Assembly (NCBI GenBank): GCA_910588855.1 | Contig: CAJUSR010000019.1 | Span: 13,625 to 77,624 of the forward strand | DNA length: 64,000 bases | From: an uncultured Kineothrix sp. | GTDB taxonomy: Bacteria; Bacillota; Clostridia; Lachnospirales; Lachnospiraceae | Direction: 5' to 3' | Shown here: piece after piece, positions 1 to 9,032 of the stretch | How the letters are laid out: the number at the start of each line of letters is the position of its first letter | How positions within the stretch are numbered: the first letter of the stretch is position 1 | The notes under the pieces: generated by a model | What the model was told of the DNA's origin: nothing | What the model saw: the letters and a program-made list of their open reading frames with translations, nothing else | The model's database searches: none | Translations under genes and position numbers: made by a program

Positions 1-861
1 TTCCAAAATCGATGTTCCGTCGTGAGAACCATATGTATTGCCAAAGCTTAAATTAATAGATACCGGCGCTTCCAATTCCAAGGCTTTTTTGACTACGTAA
101 TCCAATGCCCTCATCAACTCCGTCGTCCTTGGAAAAGATTCCTTTCTTGGGCTTCCTAACTTTACCACAATCAAATCTGCCTCCGGCGCCACCCCTACGT
201 ATCTCCCTTCGGAAGACAACCCGTTTCCGGCAGCAATGGCGGTTACAGCAGTTCCATGTCCTGTCACATCTCTGCTTGGAACCTTGTCAAAACGTTCTTC
301 CCCTGCTTCATTCAATGCTTCATTTATTTGTGTCTGGCTGAACTCCACCCCTATCCGATACCCTTCTGGCGGCAACATGCCCCTGCCCTCATCCGTAGCA
401 AGGCTTTGATCCCATAAATAGCGTATCCTACTGCTTCCATCCCGGTTCCTGAAGTCCATTCTCGCATAGTCAATACCGGAGTCAATAACTGCTATTAATG
501 TTCCCTTCCCACTTAAATATGGTTCCCTTTCCGTTACTGTCAAAATACAGGATGCTTCCTTTCCCCGCTGTAAAGAAAAATACAGGTTTTTCGGAATCTC
601 CACATATTCCACTTCTTCCAGTTCTACAAAGGAGCTTATTAAATTCTTTGGAATGGTAACAATGGCATATCCGGCAATCAATTCCTCTACATAAATTATC
701 GTGCTGTCTAACCGCTTCAAATCACCGTTGTATTTTACAATCAGCTCCCACCTTTCCGTTTCCGCATCATAACCTGCATCCAAATTCAGGGATTTTTCCC
801 TCTCCTGTTCCGAAGCGTCCAATGCCAGATTTAACAAGTTCTCCAGTTTCTGTGAATTCAT
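1..861 (-). CDS. S8 family (subtilisin-like) serine peptidase, 3' end outside window
   Basis: The 287 visible codons form the N-terminal part of a subtilase. The first two members of the catalytic triad are seen: Asp127 in AVIDSGID and His202 in GHGTAV; the catalytic Ser would lie beyond the window edge. Residues 1-110 resemble the prodomain of the Csp/Bsp-like subtilases common in Clostridia. I see no signal peptide at the N-terminus, so the protein may be cytoplasmic, spore-associated or exported by another route. The start at 861 follows a GGGGGAG ribosome site. A sigma-A-like promoter is proposed at 948-977. The family call is firm; the substrate is unknown. Confidence 0.88.
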   Translation of the reverse strand, partial: MNSQKLENLLNLALDASEQEREKSLNLDAGYDAETERWELIVKYNGDLKRLDSTIIYVEELIAGYAIVTIPKNLISSFVELEEVEYVEIPKNLYFSLQRGKEASCILTVTEREPYLSGKGTLIAVIDSGIDYARMDFRNRDGSSRIRYLWDQSLATDEGRGMLPPEGYRIGVEFSQTQINEALNEAGEERFDKVPSRDVTGHGTAVTAIAAGNGLSSEGRYVGVAPEADLIVVKLGSPRKESFPRTTELMRALDYVVKKALELEAPVSINLSFGNTYGSHDGTSILE

Positions 862-947
862 AGCTCCCCCTTTTTAGTATCTTTTACCGGCCGCATATCA
901 AAAACTGCCCTTAAAAAATGCAGCCATACACTAATTAAAATCCTTAT

Positions 948-977
948 ATTATATTCCGTCATTTCCTTTTTGAACAA
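948..977 (-). promoter_or_regulatory. Candidate sigma-A promoter of the S8 peptidase gene
   Basis: On the minus strand TTGTTC (977-972) and a perfect TATAAT (953-948) are separated by 18 bp. The -10 box lies about 87 bases upstream of the S8 start codon. This rests on sequence match only. Confidence 0.5.
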
Positions 978-1084
978 AATGTGTGATATAACAAACACAT
1001 ATATATGTATATCAGAATATTTCTCACCTAACAGCCATTCTCTTTTGTACACAGCTTGCTTCCTTTGGAAGTTTTTGTTTCATA

Positions 1085-1280
1085 GGAATGCCATTTAGTT
1101 AACGGTACCGGACGCCGTAAGGAACATAAAATGCTCCGTCACCACGCTTTCGCTCGGTAAAAAGCGTAACGGACACTAAACTCGTGAGGAACCTCGTTAA
1201 GTGCCGACGCTTTTTAACGGGTTCCTTGAGCATTTTATGTTCCTCACGGCTGAATCAAGGCACTAACTAAATGACATTGC
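1085..1280. repeat. Long nested imperfect inverted repeat (about 196 bp)
   Basis: Three arm pairs are nested. Outer: 1085-1104 against 1261-1280, sharing the core CATTTAGTTA. Middle: 1114-1136 against 1228-1250, 23 bp with one mismatch, containing GGAACATAAAATGCTC. Inner: GTAAAAAGCGT near 1158 against ACGCTTTTTAAC near 1207. The whole could fold into one long cruciform or RNA hairpin. No transposase or clear target duplication was seen. It may be a MITE-like element or a structured RNA. Confidence 0.7.
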
Positions 1281-1330
1281 TTACATACTTCCTTATCTGC
1301 AGCAAGCTGCAATAACGGCATATCTCCACT

Positions 1331-1471
1331 CCACCGCAGTGCAATAAAAAAGAATCCTGCTTGCAGGATTCTCCGCCTGCGGCGGGTCGCGAAAGCGACA
1401 TACTCCCCCTCCGCCGCAGTGCGATTATTGCTTTTTGCCATATGGGAAATTCAGAGGACTTTTCTATAAGG
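1331..1471 (-). repeat. Dispersed terminator-linked repeat, copy A
   Basis: This copy holds a 10-bp stem with a 2-base loop at 1351-1372 (AGAATCCTGC paired with GCAGGATTCT), followed on the minus strand by six T, which makes it an intrinsic terminator in its own right. Next to it are CCGCCGCAGTGCGATTATTG and the motif CCATATGGGAAA. The same blocks recur at 30031-30119 and 48706-48777. Confidence 0.75.
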
Positions 1472-1510
1472 TAAAAAAGGCCTTTGACGGTTATCCACCG
1501 TCAAAAGCCC
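1472..1510 (-). terminator. Intrinsic terminator of the HD-GYP gene
   Basis: On the minus strand a stem GGGCTTTTGACGG / CCGTCAAAGGCC with a short loop is followed by TTTTTTACC. It lies 6 bases after the HD-GYP stop codon. Confidence 0.85.
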
Positions 1511-1516
1511 TTGTCC

Positions 1517-2614
1517 TCAATCATCGCGGTATTTCTCTACTATATCTTCAAATTCTGTTCTGACCTCCGTAAAAGCTTTTAATAATTTTGACGAAAAAGT
1601 ACCGCTTTGCCCGCTGATAATCATCTGATAAGCTTTTTCCGTCTTGTATGCTGCTTTATAAACCCTTTTCGAGGTAAGTGCGTCGTATACATCCACTAAA
1701 GAAACAACCTGCGCTGCAATGCTAATCTCATCCCCCTTCAACCCGTCCGGATAGCCATTCCCATCGTATTTTTCATGATGATGTCTGGCGATGTCATACG
1801 CATAATCGCAGAACTCCTCACTGTCCATATGGATGAGCCTCTCTATAATTTCAGCCCCCTTTGTCGTATGGGACTTTATAACCTCATATTCATCTTTGGT
1901 CAGCTTGCCCGATTTCAGTATAATATTATCCGGAATCACTATTTTACCGATATCGTGCAGCGATGCAGCCCTTCCAATGGTCTCCAGTTTTTCTTCCGTA
2001 AGTTCATACTCCGGATATAGCTTCATCATGCTTGTTCCAAGGCATCGGGTAAGCTCACGGATTCTCTTTATATGCTGTTCCGACTCCAGATTCCTGAACT
2101 CTACAATATTGCTTAAAGAATCAATCAGATCCTCACTCATATGCTTCTGTTTTTCCGCCATCAGTTTTAACATGGCATTTTGCTTTTTCAGCCTTTCCGT
2201 CTGGTTTTTGACCGTAACCTCAAGATGCATCTTATATCGGAAGACCTCAACCACATTATCTACCAATTGCCTTACAATCTCCGGATGGAACGGTTTTTTA
2301 ATATAACTTACAATCCCGCATTCATATCCCTTTTTTTCATACTCCGCCGTGTTTTCATCTGTTATCATAATAAAAGGAATCCGGCTCAAAAGTTTTTTTC
2401 CGCTCAACCATTGCAGCACCTGGAAATTATCCTTAGCCGGTATCATAAGGTTTACCAGCACAACTGCAAGAGAAGACGCATGTTTCCTTAAAATGTCAAT
2501 CCCTTCTTTTTCATCGGAAACTTCTTGGATTTTATATTTATCCTGAAATATTTCAGCCAATTTTTTGCGGCTGCTTTCATCATATTCAAGAATCATAATT
2601 GTATCACGTACCAT
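1517..2614 (-). CDS. HD-GYP domain protein with a degenerate receiver domain
   Basis: 365 residues. An N-terminal receiver-like domain (about 5-125) is followed by a coiled linker and a C-terminal HD-GYP domain (about 155-355). The HD-GYP motifs are intact: LHDIGKI and HHEKYDGNGYP. In known members this domain hydrolyses cyclic di-GMP. In the receiver the usual phospho-acceptor Asp is replaced by Asn55 (LVNLMIP in place of the usual D-L-M-x-P), while the switch Thr and the conserved Lys (IKKPF) remain. The domain is therefore probably a pseudo-receiver. The gene follows a FapA-like gene with a 25-base gap, so the two are probably co-transcribed. A clear terminator follows. Confidence 0.85.
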   Translation of the reverse strand: MVRDTIMILEYDESSRKKLAEIFQDKYKIQEVSDEKEGIDILRKHASSLAVVLVNLMIPAKDNFQVLQWLSGKKLLSRIPFIMITDENTAEYEKKGYECGIVSYIKKPFHPEIVRQLVDNVVEVFRYKMHLEVTVKNQTERLKKQNAMLKLMAEKQKHMSEDLIDSLSNIVEFRNLESEQHIKRIRELTRCLGTSMMKLYPEYELTEEKLETIGRAASLHDIGKIVIPDNIILKSGKLTKDEYEVIKSHTTKGAEIIERLIHMDSEEFCDYAYDIARHHHEKYDGNGYPDGLKGDEISIAAQVVSLVDVYDALTSKRVYKAAYKTEKAYQMIISGQSGTFSSKLLKAFTEVRTEFEDIVEKYRDD

Positions 2615-2639
2615 TTTCTGCCATACCTTCTTTTCCGTT

Positions 2640-4745
2640 TTATAGTTTTACCATTGCTACACAATTATTCTTCAGTTTAAAGATAATTCTGCCTACATTT
2701 GACGGCAACATATATTTAACTGTATTAATCTCAATAAAGCTCCCCTCGTATGCATTTCCCCTAACAATAACCGCTTTCATGTCCTGATCCGTTAAATTTG
2801 CAAGCTTGGATACTTCCGCATCCAAATCCGCCAGTTCATGGTCTTTTGCTACAATCGCAGCATTCAGCTTTTTAATGAATTGAACCGCTTGCTCCTTGTC
2901 CTGAGGAAGCGCCTTTAAAATCTTATGCCACCGTTCCTCAAGCGTTGACAATTCCTCCAAAATGCGTTCTCTTTTTTCTGCCAACTCAGCTTGTTTCTTT
3001 TCATAAAGTTCATTTTTCCCCACTTCTAAAAATGTCTTTATATGAGATTTATTTCCAAGGTTATAAGTATCTACCCCTAATACCGCACGAACCCTGCCTC
3101 CCAGAAGCATTCCTTTGCTGCCGGATACTATTACTTTCCCCATTGTGTTAATGTTGCTGTTCATAATGTAATTCGCCTTTACATTACCTTCAGCATTGAT
3201 ATTGGCTGCCTCAAAAAAGCTGCCGGATACTTCCCCCTTAGCCTCGATAAAGCAATCGAATCTGGAGCAGCTCCCTTTTTTTATCATAACATTGCCGCCT
3301 GCAATCAACCGGCCTGCCTCTACATTATGTTCCACGATGATATCCCCCGTTGCCGAGATATATCCTCCTGAATAAACGCTTCCGATTACATGCACGGAAC
3401 CGTCCACTTCCAGTTTCCCTGTAACAGCCGTTACGTCTTCGCGCACGATAACCATGTTGGAAATAACAATCCGGCCGTTCAAGTATTCAAACTTCCCACT
3501 TATTCTGGAACGGTAAGTCACTCCATCCGAGTCAATATAAAACCCTACCCCTTTCAAGGGCTTCTTCTCCGTTCCTTCACCGGCATGAAGGACTTCGCCA
3601 AAAATGTTTTCGCCATCTACCCCTTTCTGGGCGGGGTGATAAACCGCTATCTTTTCCCCTTCCTCCACAAATTCAAACGCTTCTATATTGACATAATCAA
3701 CACCACCATCCGGCAGCGGCGCCGGGATACGGGGCAAATCAAGACGGACAAAAAATTCATACCAGCCATTTTCACCTGTTTGTGCCGGTGTTCCTTCCGC
3801 AATCAGTATCTTTTCATTCATCCTTCTCTTTTTGACCATATCTTTAATTGCGTCTTTTTTAATTCCGACAACAATTCCACGTTTTTCCAATTCACGGTAA
3901 ACATCCGCCTCCGTTACCGAATTTCCAGGAATCCATGTAATAAATGCATAGGCTTTTGTTCCGTTATCCTCTACAAAGATACTAAATTCTTTTTTGACAA
4001 AAGAAGAAATATCTATCCCTAATTTATCCGCCGTTGTATGCTTTTCGGTCTTTTCATTCAAAAGTTTTTTACGTTTTTCCCGCATATCCGTTCCGGAAAA
4101 TATCAGTTTGGCATAAGGGGTTACATCCAATCCCGCCTCAAGCCCCAAACGGATTTCTTTCATTTGCCAATGGCTGAACAGATGATTGGTATAACATGAA
4201 ACCTCCAGCTTTTTCTCCAATCCCAAACGGATTTGCTCCATCTGCATCCAATTGTACTGGGAGCTGGCATATATGGAAACATCCAATCCTTCGTACAGCC
4301 CTATCCTTATTTCATGAATCTGCTGCACATACATATCATCGGTCAGCCAATCATTGATGGGAAGCCCTTCTTCCAAGGCAAGGCGGATTTGCTCTAATTC
4401 ATCATCCACAAACCCTCTGCCCAAATAGGGCGAAAGATCCGTGGAAGAATAAAAGGAAAGCCGAATCTGCTTCATGGTTTCGTAGCTGTATGAAGGATCC
4501 GCATATGCGGAAACATCTACCTTGTCCTTAATTCCCATCCGGATTTGCTCCATTTGGAGCCAGTTGAGTTCCGGATTAGAATAAAGCGAAATGTCCAGTC
4601 CTTCTTCCTTTCCGAGAAGAATTTCCTGGTATTGTTCCGTCATATATTCCGAATTTTCCGCCATCGTCATTCCGGTATTTTTAGGTGGGGTTTTATTTGC
4701 ATACATGTTAGATTTTAACCTTTCATAATAATAGTATAGTTCCAT
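2640..4745 (-). CDS. FapA/DUF342-family protein with N-terminal 32-residue repeats
   Basis: 701 residues. Residues about 35-225 hold six degenerate repeats of about 32 residues with the pattern QMEQIRLGLEEGLDVSxYA. The rest is a FapA/DUF342 domain with its beta-solenoid (runs such as VDGSVHVIGSVYSGGYISA and VEAGRLIAGGNVMI) and a C-terminal coiled coil (about 590-650). The family is linked to flagellar assembly or surface-polymer functions, but no flagellar gene is nearby and the role here is unknown. The long frame starts at 4745 without a good ribosome site; ATG at 4706 (MYANKT) has GAAAGG 12 bases upstream and may be the true start. It sits in an operon with the HD-GYP gene. Confidence 0.8.
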   Translation of the reverse strand: MELYYYYERLKSNMYANKTPPKNTGMTMAENSEYMTEQYQEILLGKEEGLDISLYSNPELNWLQMEQIRMGIKDKVDVSAYADPSYSYETMKQIRLSFYSSTDLSPYLGRGFVDDELEQIRLALEEGLPINDWLTDDMYVQQIHEIRIGLYEGLDVSIYASSQYNWMQMEQIRLGLEKKLEVSCYTNHLFSHWQMKEIRLGLEAGLDVTPYAKLIFSGTDMREKRKKLLNEKTEKHTTADKLGIDISSFVKKEFSIFVEDNGTKAYAFITWIPGNSVTEADVYRELEKRGIVVGIKKDAIKDMVKKRRMNEKILIAEGTPAQTGENGWYEFFVRLDLPRIPAPLPDGGVDYVNIEAFEFVEEGEKIAVYHPAQKGVDGENIFGEVLHAGEGTEKKPLKGVGFYIDSDGVTYRSRISGKFEYLNGRIVISNMVIVREDVTAVTGKLEVDGSVHVIGSVYSGGYISATGDIIVEHNVEAGRLIAGGNVMIKKGSCSRFDCFIEAKGEVSGSFFEAANINAEGNVKANYIMNSNINTMGKVIVSGSKGMLLGGRVRAVLGVDTYNLGNKSHIKTFLEVGKNELYEKKQAELAEKRERILEELSTLEERWHKILKALPQDKEQAVQFIKKLNAAIVAKDHELADLDAEVSKLANLTDQDMKAVIVRGNAYEGSFIEINTVKYMLPSNVGRIIFKLKNNCVAMVKL

Positions 4746-4829
4746 ATATTGTACAACAAATGTACAACAAAGTCTACTATTTCCTTATTCCTTTTGTACA
4801 TTTGAACCAATATCCATCCCCTGTTCCAT

Positions 4830-6113
4830 TCATCCCTTATAAAAGCACTCCATTGCCTTCCGCATATATTCCACATCCAAAGTGCCTGCCGTCTCATAAG
4901 ATGAATGCATCGCCAACTGCGGCAGCCCGATATCCACCGTGCTGACCGGAACCTGTACGGCAGACAAATTCCCAAGGGTAGAGCCTCCCGCAATATCCGA
5001 ACGGTTCGCATACGTCTGCCAAGGCACATCCGCCTGTCTGCAAATATCTTTCATCGCCGCCGCGGAAACTCCATCCGTGGTATACTTTTGGCTTCCATGA
5101 TATTTAATGACAATCCCTCCATTCAAATAAGGGCGGTTCGTTGGGTCTGCCTTTTCCGGATGGTTCGGATGCACCGCATGGGCATTGTCTGCGGAAATCA
5201 TAAAGCTATCCGCCAATAACCTGCAATAACCGTCTTCATTTATATGGAGAGCGCTGCAAATCCTTTGCAGTGTGTCCTTAAGGAAAGTAGATGCCGCCCC
5301 CTGCCTCGTACTGCTGCCTACCTCTTCATTATCAAAGACAGCTAATACATTGCCATATTTCTCCGGCAAGGCATGCAGCATTCCCTGCAAAGATAAATAA
5401 ACACATTCCAAATCATCCAGCCTCGGCGCGCAGATAAACTCTCCTGCTGCACCGAATATCCTTCCTTTTTCCCTATTATATAAAAATAGGTCGCTTCCAA
5501 GGATATCTTCCTCCTCTACTCCTGCAACCTGAGCAATCAACCGGCGGAAAGCCCCCCTGTTTTCTGCTCCGCCGCATAAAGGAAGCATATCCGTCTGCAC
5601 ATTATATTCTATCCCTTTATTAATCTCCCGGTTCATATGAATTGCCACATTGGGGATAATGAATAAATCCTTTTCTACCACCACATTTTTCACTACCGGT
5701 GCCATAAAGCGCCCCGGTGACTGCCTGTCTGCCACAATCACCCGTCCTGCTGCCGATAACGGACGATCCAGCCACGTAGAGAGAATCATCCCTCCATATT
5801 TTTCCACATTCAGCTTTACATATCTGTCCTCTACTGTCATCTCCGCGTTTTCTTTTATTTTAAAACAAGGGGAATCGCTATGGGATGCCACTATATGGAA
5901 CCCTTGCATTTCCCTATGCGGAAGGGTAAACGCGATTAGCGAGGAACCATTCCTGTCAACATAATACTTCCCTCCGGCAAGCAACTCCCATTTTTGGTTT
6001 TCCTTAAGCAGCGTATAGCCTGCCGCTTCCAGTTCCGCTGCCATATTCTCTACCACCTGATAACAGCAAGGGCTTTTCTCTATAAACTCCAACATCTTAC
6101 GTACATATTCCAT
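4830..6113 (-). CDS. M18 family aminopeptidase
   Basis: 427 residues, the usual length for this family of cytoplasmic zinc aminopeptidases. Metal-ligand motifs are visible: His78 and Asp80 in ASHSDSP, and the glutamates in DNEEVGSSTRQG; the C-terminal His motif is QLAMHSSYE. It removes N-terminal residues, often acidic or hydrophobic, from peptides. The start at 6113 follows GGGAGGCGGA. The gene stands alone, with about 100-bp gaps on each side. Confidence 0.93.
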   Translation of the reverse strand: MEYVRKMLEFIEKSPCCYQVVENMAAELEAAGYTLLKENQKWELLAGGKYYVDRNGSSLIAFTLPHREMQGFHIVASHSDSPCFKIKENAEMTVEDRYVKLNVEKYGGMILSTWLDRPLSAAGRVIVADRQSPGRFMAPVVKNVVVEKDLFIIPNVAIHMNREINKGIEYNVQTDMLPLCGGAENRGAFRRLIAQVAGVEEEDILGSDLFLYNREKGRIFGAAGEFICAPRLDDLECVYLSLQGMLHALPEKYGNVLAVFDNEEVGSSTRQGAASTFLKDTLQRICSALHINEDGYCRLLADSFMISADNAHAVHPNHPEKADPTNRPYLNGGIVIKYHGSQKYTTDGVSAAAMKDICRQADVPWQTYANRSDIAGGSTLGNLSAVQVPVSTVDIGLPQLAMHSSYETAGTLDVEYMRKAMECFYKG

Positions 6114-6217
6114 CCGTCTCCGCCTCCCTTTTTATCCTTCTTTCCATGCCCTCTTCCCATAAACCTTCCATAAGGAACTTATCTTTTCAAACTATCTAAA
6201 CCTTTCCAAAGTTTTCC

Positions 6218-7129
6218 TTATACCCTTTCCCGTTCCGACACCAGCCCTTTTTCCATCAAAAATACTGGGTCATAAGAAAGTTTCGCCTTTCTCAGACCTT
6301 CCTCCCCCGTATCCTCTTCCCGGTTGATGTAGCGGTAACCAGCCGCCTCATGTTCTACAAACTGCTGGTTTATCATGGGATAAGCCCCCTGGATATCGGC
6401 AAACGCTTTTTCGATATGCACTACGAACATATCTTCCCCGCAAGGTTCCCCTAATGAAAAAGCAACGACCTTCCCCTCTGCCCGGATTAAGCCGCCCCGC
6501 AGCCCCAGCCTTTCCCGTTGCTCCAATGCCTGGATTGTCACACAAAATTCATTGTGTTTCTCCCCTTTTTCCATACAGCCGTTTTGCTGCCGCCAAATTT
6601 CCGCCATAGCGATACATTCATCTACATTTTTATCCGAAATCTGTTCATAAGACCAATCCGGATAGTTCTCCTTGAAGCGGTTGATATGGTTCCTCTTCCC
6701 ATGCAGCTTCTTCCCTGCAAGGGAAATGAGCCGTTCCGATTCATATACATAATCCGCAGAATCCCTGTCATATTCCACTTGAAACCTTCCCGGATAAAGC
6801 ATTTCCAGCTTTTCAAACTGGGAAGGGGAAACCAAATGCATCCGGAACGGCCGTTTCACCCCTTTAAAATAACTGGTTAGGGCATCCACTGTCTTTTTCA
6901 AATCCCCTTTCCCCAAAGGACAGCTTACCGAAAGTTCTTCCTCCTCCGATAAAAAAACAAGCATATCTTCCACAATCGCATAGCGAATTTCATAAAAGGG
7001 TTCCCACAGGTAATTGTTTGCAAACGTAAATTCACAATTCCTGACCGGCTCCATATCATAATAATGCTGGATAATCCCTTCATCTTCCAACCTAAGTTTT
7101 TTCCATATGATTTCCATTTTAATAACCAT
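6218..7129 (-). CDS. DUF2156 (phosphatidylglycerol lysyltransferase C-terminal domain) family protein
   Basis: 303 residues with a double GNAT-like fold of the DUF2156 family. Recognisable stretches are GKKLHGKRNHINRFKENYP in the middle and YPMINQQFVEHE near the end. There are no membrane segments, so it is not a full MprF. Family members of this form are proposed aminoacyl or acyl transferases of unknown acceptor. The start is ambiguous: ATG at 7129 (MVIKM...) or ATG at 7117 (MEIIWKK). Both lie in a leader sequence that recurs before two unrelated genes (24953 and 62210). Confidence 0.8.
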   Translation of the reverse strand: MVIKMEIIWKKLRLEDEGIIQHYYDMEPVRNCEFTFANNYLWEPFYEIRYAIVEDMLVFLSEEEELSVSCPLGKGDLKKTVDALTSYFKGVKRPFRMHLVSPSQFEKLEMLYPGRFQVEYDRDSADYVYESERLISLAGKKLHGKRNHINRFKENYPDWSYEQISDKNVDECIAMAEIWRQQNGCMEKGEKHNEFCVTIQALEQRERLGLRGGLIRAEGKVVAFSLGEPCGEDMFVVHIEKAFADIQGAYPMINQQFVEHEAAGYRYINREEDTGEEGLRKAKLSYDPVFLMEKGLVSERERV

Positions 7130-7150
7130 ACCTTTCTCTCATCCTGCAAA
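7115..7150 (-). repeat. Start-site leader repeat, copy 1 (MVIKM type)
   Basis: Reading the minus strand, a TTGCAGG block, a purine-rich GAGAGAAAGG and ATGGTTATTAAAATG cover the ribosome site and first five codons of the DUF2156 gene. Over 35 bases the segment differs at only three positions from the one at 62196-62230, and a shorter match lies at 24939-24972. Confidence 0.65.
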
Positions 7151-7225
7151 CTCTGAAATGTATACCAATATTTGCAGCATGGACAATCCATTCGTAAAAT
7201 ATATTCTTCACACTTCGTATCATTT

Positions 7226-8116
7226 TTATAATCTACTGCAGCAATCCGACGCCATACTGCAAACAGACGGCGCCAATGCACAGCCTCCTAATGCGCTTTC
7301 TTTCAGTTCAAAAGGCATACTCCTCCCCACATTGAGCATCACCTGTGCCATTTCGTCAAAGGGTATCCTCTGCCGGATATCCGCCAGGGCCTGCTGGGCA
7401 TTGATAAGGGCATTCACTGCCCCCGCCGCATTCCGGTTCTGGCAAGGGTTTTCCACAAGGCCCCCGATAGGGTCGCAGACCAGCCCGAGCAGATTAGACA
7501 ATGCCCCTACCGCAGCGCTCATGGCCTGATCCGGTGTTCCGCCCGCCATTTCCACCGCCGCTGCTGCTGCCATCGCGGAAGCCGAACCGACTTCCGCCTG
7601 ACAGCCTGCCTGCGCCCCGGACACTGAAGCATTGCGCATTAGGAGATATCCTACCGCTCCCGCCGTATACAACCCTTTTCGTAAAATCTCTTCCCCCCAG
7701 CCATATTCTTCTTTCAGCGCAAACAAAACCCCCGGCAAAACACCGGAAGAGCCAGCCGTCGGCGCCGCTACAATCAGCCCCATAGAAGCATTGACTTCAA
7801 GCACTGCCATTGCATACGTTATGGCTTTCGTTATCACACTGCCACACAGCGGCAACCCGCTTTTGCTGCCCGCTTCCAGTTTACGTGCCTCACCGCCAAT
7901 CAGACCTCCCATCGAATGGATTTCCCTTTCCAACGGTTCATGGGCAGAAGCATCCATAATAGCCAATGCCTTTCCTATCCTTATTTCCACCCCGTCTTCC
8001 GCCATCCCGGACAATTCCATTTCCCGCCGCTTCATTATTTCGGATATGGGCAGCCCCGTTTCCCTGCATAAATCAAGCAGCTCGCTGCCACTTTTAAAAT
8101 CCATTGTCCTCCTCAT
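7226..8116 (-). CDS. sdaAA: L-serine dehydratase, iron-sulfur-dependent, alpha subunit
   Basis: 296 residues. This subunit carries the [4Fe-4S] cluster and, with SdaAB, converts L-serine to pyruvate and ammonia. Typical motifs are seen: GLIVAAPTAGSSGVLPGVLF, GCQAEVGSASAMAAAA and VCDPIGGLVENPCQNRN. The start at 8116 follows GGAAGG with 8-base spacing. It lies 13 bases after sdaAB, so the two form an operon, as is usual in Firmicutes. Confidence 0.97.
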   Translation of the reverse strand: MRRTMDFKSGSELLDLCRETGLPISEIMKRREMELSGMAEDGVEIRIGKALAIMDASAHEPLEREIHSMGGLIGGEARKLEAGSKSGLPLCGSVITKAITYAMAVLEVNASMGLIVAAPTAGSSGVLPGVLFALKEEYGWGEEILRKGLYTAGAVGYLLMRNASVSGAQAGCQAEVGSASAMAAAAAVEMAGGTPDQAMSAAVGALSNLLGLVCDPIGGLVENPCQNRNAAGAVNALINAQQALADIRQRIPFDEMAQVMLNVGRSMPFELKESALGGCALAPSVCSMASDCCSRL

Positions 8117-8129
8117 CTTTGCATCCTTC

Positions 8130-8810
8130 CTATAGTAGCGTCACGTCCATAATATGGGGATTTTCCTTAATCCCTTCCGTCACTGTCTTTGGTATTTTTT
8201 CATCCGACTCTACTACCGTATAAGCCCTTGCCCCTTTTTCCTCCCGGAAAATCCGCATAAAAGCAATGTTTACCCCACAATCGCTTAAACACTTGGTTAT
8301 ATGGGCAGCCACACCCTGCTTGTCCGTCTGACTCACTATCAATGTGCTGTATTCCCCTGTAAAATCCACTTCAATCTGATTCAGGCGGGCAATTTTTACC
8401 TTTCCCCCTCCCAGGGATATCCCTCTGACAAAAAGATGCCTTCCGTCCTTTCCTGCAATATCCATATCCGCCGTATTCGGATGCACATCTTTCTCTTCCG
8501 ACAAGGTAAATGTATATTCCAAACCTTCTTTGCCGGCATAGGAAAAGGCATCCCGAATCCGCAAATCATCGGTTGCAAAGCCAAGTATGCCCCCCAGCAG
8601 GGCCCTATCTGTTCCATGCCCTTTATAAGTTTTGGCAAAAGAACCATATAATGTAAAATCCACTCTTTTCATAAGCTGCTCTTTTGTCTTTTCTTCCTTA
8701 TAAAATATTTTCCGTGCCAGCAATGCCATCGACACTGCCCCCGCCGTATGGGAACTGGACGGCCCTACCATATTCGGCCCTATCACGTCAAAAAGACTGA
8801 TTCCTGTCAT
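8130..8810 (-). CDS. sdaAB: L-serine dehydratase, iron-sulfur-dependent, beta subunit
   Basis: 226 residues. The N-terminal half has the family motif SLFDVIGPNMVGPSSSHTAG, and a C-terminal ACT domain (about 150-226, starting TLIVSQTDKQGVAAHITKCL) is expected to sense an amino acid ligand. It is the first gene of the sda operon. The start at 8810 follows GGAGG with good spacing. A promoter is proposed at 8917-8946. Confidence 0.97.
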   Translation of the reverse strand: MTGISLFDVIGPNMVGPSSSHTAGAVSMALLARKIFYKEEKTKEQLMKRVDFTLYGSFAKTYKGHGTDRALLGGILGFATDDLRIRDAFSYAGKEGLEYTFTLSEEKDVHPNTADMDIAGKDGRHLFVRGISLGGGKVKIARLNQIEVDFTGEYSTLIVSQTDKQGVAAHITKCLSDCGVNIAFMRIFREEKGARAYTVVESDEKIPKTVTEGIKENPHIMDVTLL

Positions 8811-8916
8811 GGGAATACCTCCTGCCTTATGTAATATTCATGGGTTTTTGCCGCCTTACGGCTTAGTATATCCCCTTTTCCAAAATTCATCCTATTTTTC
8901 CCAGCTTTTCGCTTCT

Positions 8917-8946
8917 ATACTATGCAAAGCCAACTTACTTTTTCAA
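8917..8946 (-). promoter_or_regulatory. Candidate promoter of the sda operon
   Basis: On the minus strand TTGAAA (8946-8941) and TAGTAT (8922-8917) are 18 bp apart, about 107 bases upstream of sdaAB. The -10 box is only a fair match. Confidence 0.35.
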
Positions 8947-9032
8947 TTTATGATGACATCCGCAAACCTGACATGCACAAAAATCCGTGGAGAAATGGAT
9001 TGCGCATAGCTTATTCCCGCGAGCAAGACTGC

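Larger units (their letters stand above)
862..1516. other. Gene-free stretch holding a promoter, a long palindrome, a dispersed repeat and a terminator
   Basis: No convincing gene is seen in these 655 bases. From left to right they hold the S8 promoter, an AT-rich piece, a nested imperfect palindrome (1085-1280), one copy of the terminator-linked dispersed repeat (1331-1471) and the terminator of the HD-GYP gene (1472-1510). A 65-codon minus-strand frame over 1244-1441 is made of the repeat and palindrome and is not counted as a gene. Confidence 0.7.

Noticed and set aside
1244..1441. 65-codon minus-strand frame (MAKSNNRTAAEG...)
   Set aside because: It lies within the palindrome and dispersed repeat copy A; the same repeat elsewhere does not keep the frame.
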